Origin: Pelomonas asaccharophilus_A
Lineage (GTDB): Bacteria > Pseudomonadota > Gammaproteobacteria > Burkholderiales > Burkholderiaceae_C
Length of the DNA: 64,000 bases
Assembly: GCF_031458115.1 (NCBI RefSeq)
Contig: NZ_JAVDXV010000013.1
Span: 50,891-114,890 of the forward strand
Direction of reading: 5' to 3'
Below the pieces are notes generated by a model. The model did not search any database. It was given only the letters and a program-made list of their open reading frames with translations, and was not told the origin of the DNA. Made by a program: the position numbers and the translations under genes. Below, in pieces: positions 37,262-45,818 of the stretch (the first letter of the stretch is position 1; every line of letters begins with the position of its first letter).

Positions 37262-37773
37262 GCGGCGTCCTCTAGGCTCATCAGGTACAGCCGCAGGTCG
37301 AACTCCAGCTGGAAGTAATCCGGCTCCATGTGCTGGCACAGCGCATAGAAAGCCTTGTTGTGGTCCAGCTCCCGCAGATGCGCCAGCTCATGCACGACGA
37401 TCATGCGCAGCAGCGCGGCCGGCGCGTCCCTGAACAGCGTGGCGACGCGGATCTCACGGCGCATCTTCAGCTTCGCGCCCTGCACCTGCGTGCGGCGCGT
37501 GTGGGTGCCCAGCGCGTGTTGCAGCACGCGCAGCTTGGCGTCGTAGTTGACCGAGTTCAGCGGCGCGGCGTTGCGCAGGTGACGAGTCTTCAGGTCTTGC
37601 ACATAGGCAAACAGCGCGGAATCGCTGCGCACCTCGTGGCGCTCGGGGTAGCGGCGCTGCAGGTAGTCGGCGAGCCGGCCGTCGGCGTGCAGCGACTCGG
37701 CCTGGGCAATCAGTTCGGGCGGATAGCCAGCCAGGTAACGGGCGGCGGGGCTGGCAAGATGGGGCGATGTCAT
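37258..37773 (-). CDS. YgjP/WSS1-like metallopeptidase (M48-like)
   Basis: Protein of 171 residues with a zinc-protease motif IVVHELAHLRELDHNKAFY (His128, Glu129, His132, His138). KLKMRREIRVATLFRDAP lies before it. Family members are known as YgjP-like or DUF45 proteins with no established substrate. It is translationally coupled to dusC downstream. Its start codon overlaps that of the divergent ferredoxin gene, so the two coding regions share seven bases at their 5' ends. Confidence 0.85.
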   Translation of the reverse strand: MTSPHLASPAARYLAGYPPELIAQAESLHADGRLADYLQRRYPERHEVRSDSALFAYVQDLKTRHLRNAAPLNSVNYDAKLRVLQHALGTHTRRTQVQGAKLKMRREIRVATLFRDAPAALLRMIVVHELAHLRELDHNKAFYALCQHMEPDYFQLEFDLRLYLMSLEDAA

Positions 37774-38045
37774 CGGAGAAATTCAGCGTGCGGATCGAGC
37801 CGCAAGGCGCCATTTTCGACTGTGCGCCGGATCAGCCCCTGCTGCTGGCCGGATTGGCCGCCGGGCTCGCCCTGCCCTGGTCCTGCCGCAATGGCACTTG
37901 CCGCACCTGCATCTGCCGCGTCGTCGACGGCCGGGTGGAGCACCGCATCCCCTGGCCCGGCCTGTCCGCCGAGGAAAAGGCCGAGGGCTGGATCCTGCCC
38001 TGCGTGGCCGAGCCGCGCAGCGACGTGACGCTGCAGCGGCCCTGA
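37767..38045 (+). CDS. 2Fe-2S ferredoxin-like protein
   Basis: Small protein of 92 residues with a plant-type 2Fe-2S site: Cys40, Cys45 and Cys48 in SCRNGTCRTCIC, plus Cys79 in GWILPCVAEP. It has no partner reductase nearby. An alternative GTG start eight codons downstream would remove the overlap with the divergent protease gene but would cut into the first strand. It is likely an electron carrier in the cytoplasm. Confidence 0.85.
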   Translation: MSSEKFSVRIEPQGAIFDCAPDQPLLLAGLAAGLALPWSCRNGTCRTCICRVVDGRVEHRIPWPGLSAEEKAEGWILPCVAEPRSDVTLQRP

Positions 38046-38055
38046 CCCCTTCACG

Positions 38056-39726
38056 CTACTTGCGCGGCATCACCAGCGTCTGGCCGTTCTGCGTCAGCGA
38101 CACGGATGCGGCCGGCCCCTCCCCCGGCGTGAAGTCCAGCTGCGCACCGACCTCCGGCACATGCGCTTGCCGCGGCGCGCTGGCCAGCAGCTCGAACGAA
38201 CGCTGGCCCGGCGCCTGGCCCATCAGGCGACCCTTGTCGTCGATGAAGACCTTGAGGCCAAACTGCGGCGAGCTGTATTCGCCCACCAGCGACTGCATCT
38301 GCGCCGGGCTCAGCGTGATATAGCTGCGCTCGGGCGGCAACTCGCCGCTGAGCGTCCAGCGCTCGCCGGTGCTCTCGCCGTTGTTGAAGACCTTCAACGC
38401 GACCACCTTGCCGTCCGTGCCGCGCTCCAGCTGCAACTCGTTCAGCGAGTCGGGGAAGGCGAATCGATCCTGCCCCAGCGGCACCAGCTTGGCGATGCCG
38501 CCGCCACTGCGCTGGCTCTGCAGCTGGCCGTCCTTCAGGCGCAGCGTGCGCGTCTGCTTCTCACCGTCGCGGGCGTACAGGCCCTCGGCCGCTTTCAGCT
38601 GGTCCGCAGGCACGGCCACCGCCTTGTGCTCGGCGAACGGCTCGCCGATGGCAAAGGCCGCCAGCTTGCGCGCGACGGTGTCCATGGCAAGGCCGGGGCC
38701 CGTGCTGTTGCGCAGGATGACGACCGTGGTCTGGCTCGCGGGCAGGTAGTTCAGCGTCGACACGAAGCCGTGGATGCCGCCACCGTGGGACAACATCGCG
38801 TGGTCGCGCACCTTGCCCGTAGCGATGCCGAAGCCGTAGTGGTTGGCCTTGGCCGGGCCTTCCGGCGCGATCATGCGTTCGTAGCTCGCCTTGCTGATCA
38901 GCTTGCCGCCGTGCAGCGCCTGGTTCCAGCGCCACAGCCCCTCGGTGTTGGCGATCAGCGCGCCGGCCGCATGCGGCTGGGTCATGCTCAGCAGGCCGGC
39001 CGGCGTCACCTCGCGCTGGCCGTTCACCGAATAGCCGCGGGCCATGCCCTTGAAGATCTTGTCGGCGGCCTCGAATTGCACGCTGGTGATCTGCGCCGGC
39101 CTGAGCAGCAGTTCGTCGATGGACTGGTGCCAGCTTTTGCCGGAGATGGTCTCGACCACGGCGCCGAGCAGCACGTAGCCCGAGTTGTTGTAGGCCCACT
39201 TCTCGCCGGGCTGGAAGTCCACCGGCTGGTCCTTGAACTCCTTGACCAGTTCCGCGGTGCTCAGGTCGCGGCGGATGGGGTTGGCCATGTAGCCGGGGAT
39301 GCCGGTGTAGCTCTTGACGCCCGAGGTGTGGTTGAGCAGTTGCAGCAGCGTGATCTTGGCGCCGTTGGGATAGTCGGGCAGGTACTTGGACAGCGGATCG
39401 TCCAGCTTCGCCTTGCCGTCGTCGATCTGCTTGAGCAGCGCCGCGGCCGCGAACTGCTTGGTGACCGAGCCGATGCGCATGATCTGGTCGGGTTGCATGG
39501 GCACGCCCAGCTCGATGCTGGCCGCGCCGCGCGCGCCCTTGTAGAGCAGTTGGTCGCCGCGCGCGACCAGCACGGTGAAGCCCGGGCCGTCGGTGGCGAT
39601 CTTCTGCTCGTCCAGCAGCTTGTCGGCATAGGCCGCCATCGCGGCGGGTGTGGCTGGCGTGCCGGCATGGGCCGCCACAGCGAGCAGGGACAACAGGACG
39701 GCAACAGGAAGCTGTGTTGGGCGCAT
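38056..39726 (-). CDS. Serine hydrolase, beta-lactamase class C family, exported
   Basis: Protein of 556 residues with a signal peptide ending AHAG. Active-site motifs: SVTK (Ser87, Lys90), YNN (Tyr179, Asn181) in WAYNNSGYVLLG, and HGGG in LSHGGGIHGF as the third motif. The fold is that of class C beta-lactamases/DD-peptidases/esterases. A ~180-residue C-terminal beta-rich extension (LKAAEGLYARDG onward) resembles the DUF3471-type lipocalin-like tail. The substrate may be a D-amino-acid peptide or an ester; resistance is not implied. It is divergent from the acyltransferase at 39959. Confidence 0.87.
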   Translation of the reverse strand: MRPTQLPVAVLLSLLAVAAHAGTPATPAAMAAYADKLLDEQKIATDGPGFTVLVARGDQLLYKGARGAASIELGVPMQPDQIMRIGSVTKQFAAAALLKQIDDGKAKLDDPLSKYLPDYPNGAKITLLQLLNHTSGVKSYTGIPGYMANPIRRDLSTAELVKEFKDQPVDFQPGEKWAYNNSGYVLLGAVVETISGKSWHQSIDELLLRPAQITSVQFEAADKIFKGMARGYSVNGQREVTPAGLLSMTQPHAAGALIANTEGLWRWNQALHGGKLISKASYERMIAPEGPAKANHYGFGIATGKVRDHAMLSHGGGIHGFVSTLNYLPASQTTVVILRNSTGPGLAMDTVARKLAAFAIGEPFAEHKAVAVPADQLKAAEGLYARDGEKQTRTLRLKDGQLQSQRSGGGIAKLVPLGQDRFAFPDSLNELQLERGTDGKVVALKVFNNGESTGERWTLSGELPPERSYITLSPAQMQSLVGEYSSPQFGLKVFIDDKGRLMGQAPGQRSFELLASAPRQAHVPEVGAQLDFTPGEGPAASVSLTQNGQTLVMPRK

Positions 39727-39832
39727 GGTGCAAACGGATGAGTTGAACGGCGCGCAGCATCACGGCCCCTTCTGCTGCGGCCAAACGGCATGCGACAGAC
39801 TGCACAAATGGGCGGATGAGCCGCAGCCGCCA

Positions 39833-39849
39833 TCCACAGCGCCTGTGGA
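39833..39849. promoter_or_regulatory. Palindrome in the divergent hydrolase/acyltransferase gap
   Basis: TCCACAG-CGC-CTGTGGA is a perfect 7-bp-arm inverted repeat in a 232-bp intergenic interval. It lies 107 bases upstream of the hydrolase start and 110 upstream of the acyltransferase start. It resembles two opposed DnaA-like half-sites, but could equally be an operator. The regulator is unknown. Confidence 0.35.
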
Positions 39850-39958
39850 CAAAGCCGTGAACAGCCTGCGGGCCGATGACCTAAGTGCTTGGTCGTTCAG
39901 GACTTTTCTTAAGCTGCCTCAGTTTCGGGCAGTGGCGCCAACCGGGACAATCCCGGCC

Positions 39959-40549
39959 ATGCATCGCACCATTTTCACGACGCCCGTCATCAGCACCGTG
40001 CTGCGCGGCGTCTCCATGGCCTGGCTCAAGCTCGCCGGCTGGACCGTTCAGGGCCAGCTGCCGCCCGAGGCGCGCAAGAGCGTCTTCATCGCCGCGCCAC
40101 ACACCAGCAACTGGGACCTGCCATACACGCTGTTTGCGTCGTTCGCGCTGCGGCTGACGCCCTACTGGATGGGCAAGTCATCGATCTTCAAGTTCCCGTT
40201 TGGCGGACTGATGCGCTGGCTGGGCGGCATCCCGGTGGACCGCAGCAAGGCCAACAACCTCGTGGCTGCATCGGCCGAGGCGCTGGTGGCCGCCGATGGC
40301 CCGGTGCAGTTGATCGTGCCGCCCGAGGGCACGCGCAGCAAGACCATCTACTGGAAGACCGGCTTCTACTGGATCGCCGTCACGGCCAAGCTGCCCATCG
40401 TCATGGCGCACATGGACTACCCGCGCAAGCTGGTGGGCTTGGGGCCGCTGTTCACGCCCACGGGCGACGTTGAAGCCGACATGGCCCTGATCAAGCGCTA
40501 CTACTCGCAGTTCAAGGGCAAGAACTCGGACCAGTTCACCCATGAATGA
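39959..40549 (+). CDS. PlsC-like acyltransferase (paralogue of the 15115-15735 gene)
   Basis: Protein of 196 residues with HX4D in APHTSNWDLPYT, the segment GGIPVDRSKANN and acceptor motif PPEGTRS. It shares the HTSNWD core and the order of motifs with the gene at 15115-15735, so they are paralogues. Start 39959 is the first ATG directly before MHRTIFTTPVI; the upstream frame overlaps the promoter region of the divergent hydrolase. Its lipid acceptor is unknown. Repeat copy B lies just downstream. Confidence 0.82.
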   Translation: MHRTIFTTPVISTVLRGVSMAWLKLAGWTVQGQLPPEARKSVFIAAPHTSNWDLPYTLFASFALRLTPYWMGKSSIFKFPFGGLMRWLGGIPVDRSKANNLVAASAEALVAADGPVQLIVPPEGTRSKTIYWKTGFYWIAVTAKLPIVMAHMDYPRKLVGLGPLFTPTGDVEADMALIKRYYSQFKGKNSDQFTHE

Positions 40550-40553
40550 TGTA

Positions 40554-40685
40554 CCCCTCGTCCGGTCTCACCACGCTGCACGCGGGCGAGCCCAGCCGGT
40601 CCCCCGAGGGGACGGCGATTGACCTGGCATTGAGCCCGGTCAACATCGCCAGACGGGCCGGCTTGGGGCGGCCCGGCGCTCGGCC
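40554..40685 (-). repeat. Structured intergenic repeat, copy B
   Basis: A 132-bp block whose reverse complement matches 24283-24415. Identical stretches include GAGCGCCGGGCCGC, CCCAAGCCGGCCCGTCTGG, CTCGGGGGACCG and CCCGCGTGCAGCG. The central hairpin is at 40619-40643. Read on the minus strand its arms are TTGACCGGGC and GCCAGGTCAA, different from copy A, but the loop is again TCAAT. It occupies most of the gap between the acyltransferase and VF530 genes. Confidence 0.85.
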
Positions 40686-40718
40686 CGAACACCGCCAGAA
40701 CCAACGATTCCGCTAAAG

Positions 40719-40961
40719 ATGTCGACCATCCCGTCCAAAGACCCGCTGCACGGCATGACGCTGGAGGCCATCGTCACGGCGCTGGTCGAGCATTTCGGCT
40801 GGCGCGAGCTGGGCGAGCGCATCGAGATCAAGTGCTTTCGCATCGATCCCAGCGTGTCGTCCAGCCTGAAGTTCCTGCGCAAGACGCCGTGGGCGCGCGC
40901 GAAGGTGGAGAGCCTGTACCTGTTCATGCGGCGCGAGCAGGCCCGCGCCGCCAAGGCTTAG
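40719..40961 (+). CDS. VF530-family DNA-binding protein (DUF2132)
   Basis: Protein of 80 residues. KDPLHGMTLEAIVTALVEHF, then ELGERIEIKCF, DPSVSSSLKFLRKTPWAR and KVESLYLFMRR fit the VF530 family, whose structure from Vibrio fischeri suggested DNA binding. No ligand or target is known. The stop overlaps the minE stop region by four bases (convergent). It has only the repeat element in front of it, so its promoter must be close to or inside that element. Confidence 0.85.
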   Translation: MSTIPSKDPLHGMTLEAIVTALVEHFGWRELGERIEIKCFRIDPSVSSSLKFLRKTPWARAKVESLYLFMRREQARAAKA

Positions 40962-41224
40962 CGGCCCGCAGCTGCCTCCGGCAGCTCGATCTTCACTTCG
41001 AGCACTTCAAGGTCGCCCTGGCGCTCCATGTGCACCTTGATGTCGTCCGGGTTGATGGACACGTACTTGCTGATGACGGCCACCAGCTCGCGCTGCAGCT
41101 GCGGCAGGTAGTCGGGGCTGCTGCTGCGGCCGTTGCGCTCGTGCGCGAGGATGAGCTGCAGCCGCTCCTTGGCGACGCTGGCCGAGCTCTTCTTTTCACC
41201 GAGGAAGAAGTTCAGGAATCCCAT
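40958..41224 (-). CDS. minE: Cell division topological specificity factor MinE
   Basis: Protein of 88 residues: an N-terminal amphipathic membrane anchor (MGFLNFFLGEKKSSASVAK) and MinD-contact helix (ERLQLILAHERNG), then the topological domain (LPQLQRELVAVISKYVSI). It triggers MinD ATP hydrolysis and drives pole-to-pole oscillation. It is the last gene of minC-minD-minE, 16 bases after minD. Confidence 0.97.
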   Translation of the reverse strand: MGFLNFFLGEKKSSASVAKERLQLILAHERNGRSSSPDYLPQLQRELVAVISKYVSINPDDIKVHMERQGDLEVLEVKIELPEAAAGR

Positions 41225-41240
41225 TGCGAGGCTCCTTGCT

Positions 41241-42056
41241 TCACTTGGCGCCGAAGACGCGCTTGAACCAACTCTGCTTCACCGCTTCGGTGAAGCGCAT
41301 GGGCTTCTCTTCACCCAGGAAGCGCGCGACGACGTCCTTGTAGGCCTCGGCCACGTCGGTGCCCTGCAGGTGAATCGCCGGCGTGCCCTGGTTGGACGCC
41401 TGCAGCACGCTCTCGCTCTCGGGGATGACGCCGATCAGCGGCGTACGCAGGATTTCGTGGATGTCGTCCAGGCTCAGCATCTGGCCGCCTTCGACGCGAT
41501 TCGGGTTGTAGCGCGTGATGAGCAGGTGTTCCTTCACCGGCTCGCCGCCCTCGATGGCTCGCTTGGTCTTGCTGCTCAGCATGCCCAGGATGCGGTCGCT
41601 GTCGCGCACCGACGAGACCTCGGGGTTGGTCACGACCAGCGCCTCGTCGGCGTAGTGCATGGCCATCAGCGCGCCGGTCTCGATGCCGGCCGGCGAGTCG
41701 CAGACGATGTAGTCGAACTCCATCTCCTTCAACTCGTCCAGCACGCGCTCCACACCCGCCTGCTTCAGCGCATCCTTGTCGCGCGTCTGCGAGGCGGCCA
41801 GGATGTAGAGCTTGTCCAGCTGCTTGTCCTTGATCAGCGCCTGCGTCAGCTTGATCTCTTCGTTGACGACGTTGATGAGGTCGTACACGACGCGGCGCTC
41901 GACACCCATGATGAGGTCGAGGTTGCGCAGGCCCACGTCGAAGTCGATGACGCAGGTCTTGAAGCCGCGCATCGCGAGGCCGGTGGCGAAGCTCGCGCTG
42001 GTGGTGGTCTTGCCGACCCCGCCCTTGCCGGAGGTGACGACGACGATCTTGGTCAT
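41241..42056 (-). CDS. minD: Septum site-determining ATPase MinD
   Basis: Protein of 271 residues. The deviant Walker A KGGVGKTT is at ~11-18, preceded by the signature VVTSGKGG. FATGLAMRGFKTCVIDFDVGLRNLD and DSPAGIETGALMA are the switch regions. The C terminus (EAVKQSWFKRVFGAK) is the amphipathic membrane-targeting helix. It recruits MinC to the membrane. It follows minC after 23 bases. Confidence 0.98.
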   Translation of the reverse strand: MTKIVVVTSGKGGVGKTTTSASFATGLAMRGFKTCVIDFDVGLRNLDLIMGVERRVVYDLINVVNEEIKLTQALIKDKQLDKLYILAASQTRDKDALKQAGVERVLDELKEMEFDYIVCDSPAGIETGALMAMHYADEALVVTNPEVSSVRDSDRILGMLSSKTKRAIEGGEPVKEHLLITRYNPNRVEGGQMLSLDDIHEILRTPLIGVIPESESVLQASNQGTPAIHLQGTDVAEAYKDVVARFLGEEKPMRFTEAVKQSWFKRVFGAK

Positions 42057-42079
42057 CTGGGTGTTTCCTTGCGTTGAAT

Positions 42080-42907
42080 TCAGGTGGGCAGCGGTTGGAG
42101 CACCAGCTTCTCGCCCTGCAGCGAGACCTGGGCCGGCTTGCCCGCGACATCGGCGGGCAGCGCGTTCTCGGCCGTGCGGTAGATGCCCGCGATGGCCAGC
42201 AGTTCGGGCTCCAGGCTCTGCGTGTAGATGCGCGCCGACGTGTCGCCGACGGCGCCGGCAATGGCCTTGCCACGCAGCGGCGCGTAGATGTGGATGCTGC
42301 CGTCGGCAATGACCTCGGCGCCGTGGCTGACCACCGCCAGCACCACCAGGTCACCGCCTTTGGCGTAGACCCGCTGGCCGGAGCGCAGCGGTTTGTCGAC
42401 GATCAGCGTGGGCGCCGGCACGGCAGGCTTCTCGATGATCTTCTCGACGGTGATCTCGCGCACCACTTCGCGCACGGTCTCGACGGGCGCTGACTGCACG
42501 GCGGCGGCGGGCTCTTCGGCCGCATCGGCCAGACCCAGCTCATGGGCCAAGGCCAGTTCTTCGGCGGTGGCGCCTGCAACCGCCACCGGCTGCAGTTGGC
42601 TGTCACGCAGCAGTTGCACGATGGCGCGCAGGTCGACGGGCGCGGGGCCGTCTAGTGCGAGCGCGGCCTGACTCTCGCCGCCGACGTTGGCCGGCGCGCG
42701 CGGCACCTGGCTCAGGTCGATGACGACGGGCTCGTGCTCGAAGCCACCCTGGCCCGCGCGCTGCGCCCAGTCGGCAGACAACTCGGCCATGTCGGCGCTG
42801 TGCAGCACCAGGCCCAGCAGGCTGAAGCGGCGCGACTTCAATTCGAAGGTGCCGGCGCGAGAAGCGCTCTTGTTGCGCCCGCCGCTCTCCCTAGTCGTTT
42901 CCGCCAT
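42080..42907 (-). CDS. minC: Septum site-determining protein MinC
   Basis: Protein of 275 residues: an N-terminal FtsZ-inhibiting domain (FELKSRRFSLLGLVLHSADM), a variable Ala/Glu-rich linker and a C-terminal beta-helix (LRSGQRVYAKGGDLVVLAVV, GAEVIADGSIHIYAPLRGKA). It is the first gene of minCDE. Its promoter should lie in the 600-bp non-coding interval upstream. The linker carries a repeated VREVVREITVEKIIEKP segment. Confidence 0.96.
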   Translation of the reverse strand: MAETTRESGGRNKSASRAGTFELKSRRFSLLGLVLHSADMAELSADWAQRAGQGGFEHEPVVIDLSQVPRAPANVGGESQAALALDGPAPVDLRAIVQLLRDSQLQPVAVAGATAEELALAHELGLADAAEEPAAAVQSAPVETVREVVREITVEKIIEKPAVPAPTLIVDKPLRSGQRVYAKGGDLVVLAVVSHGAEVIADGSIHIYAPLRGKAIAGAVGDTSARIYTQSLEPELLAIAGIYRTAENALPADVAGKPAQVSLQGEKLVLQPLPT

Positions 42908-43514
42908 GCCCCGTTGCCGCCCCGTTCAAAAGGCCGCGAGTTTAGCCGCCGGCATCGGGCAGGCTCTTGGGGACAGCCCCCAAAGCGCGCCGCGAACCCG
43001 CCTCAAAAACGGGCAGTGCAAGGCCGCCAGTGGCCGATCAAGGACTTAGCGCGCCTGTCGTCATTCGGCCCACAGACTTGTCCACAGTTGGCGGGGACAA
43101 GCATCACGGACTTGTCATCCAGACCCGTGACATGCGGCCGCCGCGGCTTGACTTATCCCCAAACTCCGACCCCGTCAAGCCCTGCCAGGGCACATCCTGC
43201 ATCAGCCCATCACCTCAAGTCATATCCCGCTAAGTTGTTGATTCATATAGGGCGCGCCAAGCTGCCTAGAAATTGAGCAACCTAAGCGGACCCGCATTGC
43301 ATAAGGGCTTGGCGGCCGCCAGGGGCAGTTCTCCACAAAGTTTTCCACAGACTCGGTGGATAGCTTCAAGAAGTATTACGAATCAGTGACTTAACCATGT
43401 TCCTTGATGCACTCTGGAGGTTTCGGCGCCAAGTGCAGGGCATGGGGGCGCGAGGCGAACGGGTACATTGGGTCCCCTGCCCGCAGCCCGCGGACGCTCC
43501 CAGGAGAAACGCCC
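42908..43514. other. 607-bp non-coding region with DnaA-box-like sites
   Basis: No coding frame with gene-like composition was found here. It is more AT-rich than its surroundings at 43200-43400. Matches to the DnaA box TTATCCACA within one or two bases are TTGTCCACA (43078-43086), TTATCCCCA (43153-43161), TTCTCCACA (43329-43337), TTTTCCACA (43341-43349) and a reverse one at 43355-43363. Inverted repeats are CGCCAAGC/GCTTGGCG (43255-43262 and 43307-43314) and TTGGGG/CCCCAA near minC. It also must hold the promoters of minC and of the gene at 43515. No dnaA, parAB or dnaN is close, so an origin role is doubtful. Confidence 0.55.
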
Positions 43515-43700
43515 TTGGCCACGCCCAACTACAGCTATGAGAAACGCCAGCGCGAACTGGCCAAGAAGCGCAAGGCCGAAGAGAAGCGCCAGCGCAAGCT
43601 GAGCGGCAAGCCGGCCGATGACGCCGCGCCCGAATCGGGCGACGCCCCCGAGCAGTCCTCCCCCGACGGCAGCGCCGAACCCGGCGAGCCGCAAACCTAA
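43515..43700 (+). CDS. Small conserved charged protein upstream of metG (61 aa)
   Basis: It begins at TTG, with AGGAG nine bases before (positions 43502-43506). The protein starts MATPNYSYEKRQRELAKKRK and continues EEKRQRKLSGKP, then an acidic tail (EQSSPDGSAEPGEPQT). The Lys/Arg-rich helix followed by an acidic disordered tail is typical of short conserved hypotheticals found just before metG in Burkholderiales. The longer frame lacks a ribosome site at its start. Function unknown; the 41-base gap to metG suggests one transcript. Confidence 0.7.
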   Translation: MATPNYSYEKRQRELAKKRKAEEKRQRKLSGKPADDAAPESGDAPEQSSPDGSAEPGEPQT

Positions 43701-43741
43701 AATCCCCGGTTCTCCGTCCAGTCCCAGCCGCACCAGCGCCC

Positions 43742-45787
43742 ATGTCCCGCCAGCTCTTCGTCACCACTGCCCTGCCCTATGCCAACGCCGGTTTCCACAT
43801 CGGCCACATCATGGAGTACACCCAGGCCGACATCTGGGTGAGGTTCCAGCGCATGGCGGGCTCGCAGGTGCATTTCGTCTGCGCGGATGACGCCCACGGT
43901 GCACCCATCATGATCGCGGCCGAGAAGGCGCAGAAGACACCGCAGGAGTTCGTCGCCGGCATCGCCGCCGGCCGCAAGCAATACCTCGACGGCTTCCACA
44001 TCAGCTTCGACAACTGGCATTCGACCGACGGCCCCGAGAACCACGAGCTGTCCAAGGCCGTGTACCTCTCGCTGCGCCACAACGAGCTGATCTCGACCAA
44101 GACCATCGAGCAGTTCTTCGACCCGGCCAAGTCCATGTTCCTGCCGGACCGCTTCATCAAGGGCGAGTGCCCCAAGTGCGGCGCGAAGGACCAGTACGGC
44201 GATTCCTGCGAGGTCTGCGGTGCCGTCTACGCGCCCACCGAGCTGAAGAACCCGTACTCGGTGCTGTCCGGCGCCACGCCGGTGCTGAAGACCAGCGAGC
44301 ACTACTTCTTCAAGTTGAGCGACCCGCGCTGCATCGACTTCCTGACCAAGTGGACGCAGGAACCCGGCCGCCTGCAGCCCGAGGTGCTGAACAAGATCCG
44401 CGAGTGGTTCGAGCCCGACGAGGAAGGCAACAACCGCCTCAGCGACTGGGACATCAGCCGCGACGCGCCCTACTTCGGCATCGAGATCCCCGATGCGCCG
44501 GGCAAGTACTTCTACGTCTGGCTGGACGCGCCCGTCGGCTACCTGGCCTCGCTGAAGAACTACTTCGGCAAGATCGGCCGTGACTTCGACGCCTTCATGG
44601 CCGACGAGTCGGTGGAGCAGATCCACTTCATCGGCAAGGACATCACCTACTTCCACACGCTGTTCTGGCCGGCCATGCTGCACTTCAGCGGCCGCAAGAC
44701 GCCCAACCACGTCTACGTGCATGGCTTCATGACCGTCAACGGCGGCGAGAAGATGAGCAAGAGCCGCGGCACGGGCCTCGATCCCCTCAAGTACCTCAGC
44801 CTGGGCCTGAACGCCGAGTGGCTGCGCTACTACATCGCCGCCAAGCTGAACAACCGCGTCGAGGACATCGACTTCAACCCCGAGGACTTCGCGGCCCGCG
44901 TCAACAGCGACCTGGTCGGCAAGTTCATCAACATCGCGTCGCGCGCGGCCGGCTTCCTGACCAAGCGCTTCGACGGCCGCCTGAGCGCCGACCTGGGCGT
45001 GGAAGGCCGCGCACTGCTGGATGCGCTGCGCGCGCAGAGCGGCGCGATCGCCGAGCTGTACGAGACCCGAGAGTTCGGCAAGGCGCTGCGCGAGATCATG
45101 GCGCTGGCCGACAAGGTCAACGAGTTCGTCGACACGCACAAGCCCTGGGAGCTGGCCAAGCAGCAGGGCATGGATGCCGCGCTGCACGACGTCTGCAGCG
45201 TCTGCATCGAGGCCTTCCGCCTGCTGACCGTCTACCTGAAGCCCGTGCTGCCCGCGCTTAGCCGCCAGGTCGAGGCCTTCCTGAAGATCGAGCCGCTGCA
45301 GTGGAGCGACAGCGCCCGCGCGCTGGGCGCTCACCAGATCGGCGCCTACCAGCACCTGATGCAGCGCGTGGACTTGGCCAAGGTCGAGCAGCTGTTCGAA
45401 GCGCCGCCGGCGCCCAAGGTCGTGCCCGGCGGCGAAGACATCGCCCCCGAGATCAAGATCGACGACTTCGCCAAGGTCGACCTGCGCATCGCCAAGATCG
45501 TCAAGGCCGAACTGGTGGAGGGCTCGGACAAGCTGCTGCGCCTGACGCTGGATGCCGGCGAAGGCCGCATGCGCAACGTGTTCAGCGGCATCCGGGCCGC
45601 CTACCAGCCCGCCGACCTCGAGGGCAAGCTGACCGTGCTGGTCGCCAACCTCGCGCCGCGCAAGATGAAGTTCGGCATCAGCGAGGGCATGGTCCTTGCT
45701 GCCAGCCATGCCGATGAGAAATCCACCCCCGGCATCTTCGTCCTCGAGCCCCACGACGGTGCCCAGCCGGGCATGCGAGTGCGCTGA
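43742..45787 (+). CDS. metG: Methionyl-tRNA synthetase
   Basis: Class I synthetase of 681 residues. HIGH is at 19-22 (NAGFHIGHIMEY). A zinc knuckle CPKCGAKDQYGDSCEVCG follows, and KMSKS is at 337-341. The C-terminal ~110 residues are an EMAP-II/Trbp111-type tRNA-binding domain (FAKVDLRIAKIVKAE, MKFGISEGMVLAA), so this is the dimeric MetG1 form. The order synthetase then YoaK-like then DUF3460 continues on the same strand. Confidence 0.98.
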   Translation: MSRQLFVTTALPYANAGFHIGHIMEYTQADIWVRFQRMAGSQVHFVCADDAHGAPIMIAAEKAQKTPQEFVAGIAAGRKQYLDGFHISFDNWHSTDGPENHELSKAVYLSLRHNELISTKTIEQFFDPAKSMFLPDRFIKGECPKCGAKDQYGDSCEVCGAVYAPTELKNPYSVLSGATPVLKTSEHYFFKLSDPRCIDFLTKWTQEPGRLQPEVLNKIREWFEPDEEGNNRLSDWDISRDAPYFGIEIPDAPGKYFYVWLDAPVGYLASLKNYFGKIGRDFDAFMADESVEQIHFIGKDITYFHTLFWPAMLHFSGRKTPNHVYVHGFMTVNGGEKMSKSRGTGLDPLKYLSLGLNAEWLRYYIAAKLNNRVEDIDFNPEDFAARVNSDLVGKFINIASRAAGFLTKRFDGRLSADLGVEGRALLDALRAQSGAIAELYETREFGKALREIMALADKVNEFVDTHKPWELAKQQGMDAALHDVCSVCIEAFRLLTVYLKPVLPALSRQVEAFLKIEPLQWSDSARALGAHQIGAYQHLMQRVDLAKVEQLFEAPPAPKVVPGGEDIAPEIKIDDFAKVDLRIAKIVKAELVEGSDKLLRLTLDAGEGRMRNVFSGIRAAYQPADLEGKLTVLVANLAPRKMKFGISEGMVLAASHADEKSTPGIFVLEPHDGAQPGMRVR

Positions 45788-45818
45788 AGCACAACCGGCT
45801 TGGGCATCCCCGCTGTCC

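Noticed and set aside
42908..43514. Chromosomal replication origin
   Set aside because: DnaA-like boxes are present but imperfect, and dnaA, dnaN, rpmH or parAB are absent. Kept only as a candidate DnaA-binding region.
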